The position numbers and the translations under genes are program-made. Under the pieces are notes generated by a model. It made no database searches and was not told the DNA's origin. It worked only from the letters and a program-made list of their open reading frames with translations. Below are positions 61,467 through 64,000 of a stretch of DNA of 64,000 nt, piece after piece. Origin of the DNA: Neptunomonas concharum. Lineage in GTDB: Bacteria; Pseudomonadota; Gammaproteobacteria; Pseudomonadales; Balneatricaceae. Position 1 is the stretch's first letter, and each line of letters begins with the position of its first letter. Where the stretch lies: the NCBI RefSeq assembly GCF_008630635.1, contig NZ_CP043869.1, positions 62,001 through 126,000 on the forward strand. Direction: 5' to 3'.

Positions 61467-64000
61467 TTGGTTAACACGCTGTTACGTTTTCTTTGTGTTG
61501 GTTGTTTATTATTTTCTTGTGTCATTCAGGCCCATGTCGTTGAGCCACAGCAAAAGGTTAACCTTTATCTAAACTGGCATCATCAGTTTGAATTTGCGGG
61601 TTATTATGCGGCGAAACATAAAGGGTTTTATTCAGCTCTGGGGCTGGATGTAGAGATACATGAACTAGACCAAAATCAAAGTATCAAGAATCAAGTGCTT
61701 GCTGCTGAAGGTAACTATGGTGTTGACTATAGTCAGATCGTACTTGCCCATATGCAAGGTGAGCCAGTGGTTATGCTGGCCAACATCCTGAAGCACTCTC
61801 CGCATATGCTGGTGGTTCGGCCCGATATACGTTCCCCAAAAGATCTCATCGGTAAACGAATTATGGCCGTGCCTGGGGAGCTATCTGATGCTGGAATGGC
61901 AACGATGCTTCGACAATTCAGCATCAGTGATGAGCAGTATAGCCAGATTCCCCATACCTTCAATATTGATGCCTTTGCTTCCGGCGGCGTTGATGCTATG
62001 ACCGTCTATACAAGCAATCAGCTTTATGAGCTCGACCAGCGTGGCGTTCGTTATAATTTATTAAACCCTAATAATTATGCGGGATTGCTTTATAGCGGTA
62101 ATTTATTTACGTCTGAGAGGGAGGCAACACAACATACAGATCGAGCGAGTAAGTTTTTACAAGCGACGCTTCAAGGTTGGGCTTACGCTCTCGATCACCC
62201 TGAAGAGATAATCAGACTGTTAGCAGAGGAGTATGAAACAGGTAAGACGTTACCTGCTTTGCAGTTTGAAGCAGCCGAAATCCGTAAGGCTATACTGCCC
62301 AACGTTTACACACTGGGCAGTATTAATGAAGATCGGCTGAAGCAAATATCAACGATCTATTTGGATTTGGACTTCCCGGTTAGTCGCACGCTCGATCTGA
62401 GTACGTTCGTATTTTCTGCAGAAAAAGTAACACCACCGTTGCTCCTAAGTGAAGAGGAGATCGCTTTTCTTGAATCCCAACCTACCCTTCGTGTTCATAA
62501 TGAAAGCAATTGGCCCCCTCTGAACTTTAATCTCGATGGCGTGCCCGCAGGTTATTCGATTGACTATATGAACCTTGTAGCTGAGAAATTAGGCCTTCAT
62601 GTTGAGTATGTAAGCGGTTATGAGTGGGCAGACTTTATGCGTATGCTCAAAGATGGCCAGATTGATGTGATGTTGAATATAGTTGAAACGGAGAGTCGTG
62701 CTAAAAACTTTCTATTCACGCCTCCTTATTTGTCGGCCAGTTCGGGTATTTATGTGCGTTCAGGCTCTGCCAGTGAATCGATTAAGGGGATGGGCGATTT
62801 ACGAGGTAAACGTGTTGCCGTCCCCAAAGGTTTTTTTATCGAAGAGCTATTAACACGCCATTACCCCGATATTGAGCGTGTTGCATATCGTGATTCGGTT
62901 GCTAGCATGGAGGCGGTAGCGGTGGGAGATGCCGATGCTATTATCGGCCGAACAGGCGTTATCAATTATTTAGCAGAAAAACACTTTATATCTAATCTGG
63001 CGCTTGTCTCTATCGTCGATGACCCGCTCTTTACAAGCCAAATGCGTATTGCCGTGAATAAAGACAATGCCTTATTGAGAGATATCTTAGCTAAAGGCAT
63101 AGCGGCGGTTTCCGAAGACGATATTGTTGTATTGCGGCGCAAATGGGGACAACCCCGAGTGAATACGCCCATAGGGTTGACGCTGGATGAAAGACAGTAT
63201 CTGCAGGAAAAGGGGAGCATAAAGCTGTGTATTGACCCCAAATGGATGCCATTTGAAGCACGAGATGCAACAGGGCAGCATGTGGGAATGGCTGCTGACT
63301 ACTTTGCTTTGTTTGCGTCTTATCTGGGAACGTCTTTTGATGTATTGCGAGTAGATAGCTGGGCCGACGCTTTAGCTGCGGCAAAGCAGCGTGAATGCGA
63401 CTTGGTTTCTTTGTTATCCAGTACACCAAGCCGCTCCGAATATTTGAACTTTACCTCGCCTGTTTTAACAATCCCTTATGTGATAGCAACCAGAAAAGAA
63501 ACGCTCTATATAGAAGATATCTCCCAAGTAATGGATGAGAAAATAGGTATTGTGGAAGGCTACTCTATCTATGAAAAACTTAAAAAAGCCTACCCCAACG
63601 CTCAATTTGTACCGGTTGGCACGCTCGAAGAGGGGTTACTGAAAGTTGAATCGGGTTCGTTATTTGGTGTGATCGATTCCGTAGCCAGTATTGGCTATGG
63701 TATACGCGAGTTAGGTTTACCTGGTGTTGCTATAACTGGGCGTTTAGATCTGCGTCGAGAGTTGTCTGTTGGAGTACGTAATGATGATCCTGAGTTATTA
63801 GGCATTATGCAAAAAGCGGTTGCGCATCTATCTCCTAATGATCATCAAAACATACGCAGCCGATGGGCACCCGTTGAGTATATTAAAAGTGTCGATTATA
63901 CGTTAGTACTTATTATTCTGGCGGTTAGTAGCGCTTTGGTGCTTTTCTTTATCTATCGGCATTATGTGCTTAAACGCTATAACCAACAGATCGAAAAAGC
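61467..64000 (+). CDS. Large multi-PBP sensor protein, N-terminal part (cut by window end)
   Basis: At least 844 residues with a TTG start at 61467, after AGGTAG; an in-frame TAG at 61458-61460 excludes a start further upstream. The signal peptide is LLRFLCVGCLLFSCVIQA. Order: NMT1/THI5-like domain (about 30-320, LNWHHQFEFAGYYAAKHKGF), first SBP_bac_3 (about 335-565, PTLRVHNESNWPPLNFNLDG), second SBP_bac_3 (about 571-804, KLCIDPKWMPFEARDATGQH), then a membrane segment (about 812-832). A kinase or GGDEF output domain must lie beyond the edge. It is related to its neighbour but has an extra binding domain. Confidence 0.9.
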   Translation, partial: MVNTLLRFLCVGCLLFSCVIQAHVVEPQQKVNLYLNWHHQFEFAGYYAAKHKGFYSALGLDVEIHELDQNQSIKNQVLAAEGNYGVDYSQIVLAHMQGEPVVMLANILKHSPHMLVVRPDIRSPKDLIGKRIMAVPGELSDAGMATMLRQFSISDEQYSQIPHTFNIDAFASGGVDAMTVYTSNQLYELDQRGVRYNLLNPNNYAGLLYSGNLFTSEREATQHTDRASKFLQATLQGWAYALDHPEEIIRLLAEEYETGKTLPALQFEAAEIRKAILPNVYTLGSINEDRLKQISTIYLDLDFPVSRTLDLSTFVFSAEKVTPPLLLSEEEIAFLESQPTLRVHNESNWPPLNFNLDGVPAGYSIDYMNLVAEKLGLHVEYVSGYEWADFMRMLKDGQIDVMLNIVETESRAKNFLFTPPYLSASSGIYVRSGSASESIKGMGDLRGKRVAVPKGFFIEELLTRHYPDIERVAYRDSVASMEAVAVGDADAIIGRTGVINYLAEKHFISNLALVSIVDDPLFTSQMRIAVNKDNALLRDILAKGIAAVSEDDIVVLRRKWGQPRVNTPIGLTLDERQYLQEKGSIKLCIDPKWMPFEARDATGQHVGMAADYFALFASYLGTSFDVLRVDSWADALAAAKQRECDLVSLLSSTPSRSEYLNFTSPVLTIPYVIATRKETLYIEDISQVMDEKIGIVEGYSIYEKLKKAYPNAQFVPVGTLEEGLLKVESGSLFGVIDSVASIGYGIRELGLPGVAITGRLDLRRELSVGVRNDDPELLGIMQKAVAHLSPNDHQNIRSRWAPVEYIKSVDYTLVLIILAVSSALVLFFIYRHYVLKRYNQQIEK

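Noticed and set aside
58969-64000. The two sensor genes as real ABC importers of a thiamine precursor
   Set aside because: They have membrane segments and, in one case, a GGDEF domain fused in the same chain, and no permease or ATPase genes lie near.

Overview
The window looks like a chromosomal segment of a marine gammaproteobacterium, probably of the Oceanospirillales (Neptunomonas/Marinobacterium/Amphritea-like). This rests on the mix of E. coli/Pseudomonas-type housekeeping genes (prlC, yheV, tag, zur-znuABC), a Pseudomonas-type PQQ/ethanol-oxidation island and moderate GC. The genus is an inference from gene content only.

Layout. 1-10.1 kb holds housekeeping genes: a DUF1499 end, a LysE exporter, a decayed LysR gene, an SDR, a gamma carbonic anhydrase, oligopeptidase A, a YheV zinc ribbon, 3-methyladenine glycosylase, then a zur-znuC-znuB-MATE operon divergent from znuA across a Zur box. 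Two identical tRNA-Leu(CAG) genes follow at 10.2-10.5 kb. 10.6-28.9 kb is the first half of the PQQ system: pqqA-B-C-D-E plus an S9 peptidase, then, after an M23 peptidase, a glutamylcyclotransferase, a DUF808 protein and a porin, the signalling block ercA-ercS-nosP-nahK with convergent erbR/agmR and a PQQ-associated CxxxCW rhodanese. 29-34 kb is a mixed block (LysE, MsrA, WYL regulator, GT39-like membrane protein). 34.0-38.3 kb carries the PQQ-associated ABC system (permease, ATPase, beta-propeller, binding protein) divergent from a secreted cupredoxin-like protein. 49.9-58.9 kb is the second half of the PQQ system: cytochrome c550, a MoxJ-like binding protein, a SoxYZ-like carrier, a relay metallohydrolase, the quinoprotein alcohol dehydrogenase (with an Asp two residues after the catalytic Asp, the lanthanide-type signature) and an aldehyde dehydrogenase. 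Two divergent, very large periplasmic-binding-protein sensors close the window; the second runs off the end.

The metabolic story is periplasmic alcohol oxidation. PqqA is processed to PQQ, the quinoprotein oxidises alcohol and passes electrons to c550, the aldehyde is oxidised by the ExaC-type dehydrogenase, and ErcS/NahK/NosP/ErbR regulate the set. Two recurring upstream elements (GGGAWAAATTCCCG-like and an AGTAGT-type element) link these dispersed promoters.

The accessory region is 39-45 kb. It holds three tandem units of about 413 bp, each with the same promoter, a small secreted protein and the same double hairpin, with unrelated genes between them. Directly after them lies an integron-type gene-cassette array with no integrase in the window. 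Five cassettes (DUF2971, a zinc/HNH-like protein, a two-TM protein, a GNAT acetyltransferase, a DUF1330-like protein) are followed by attC-like sites, and three of the five show the exact complementarity between the GTTRRRY start and RYYYAAC end expected of a once-circular cassette.
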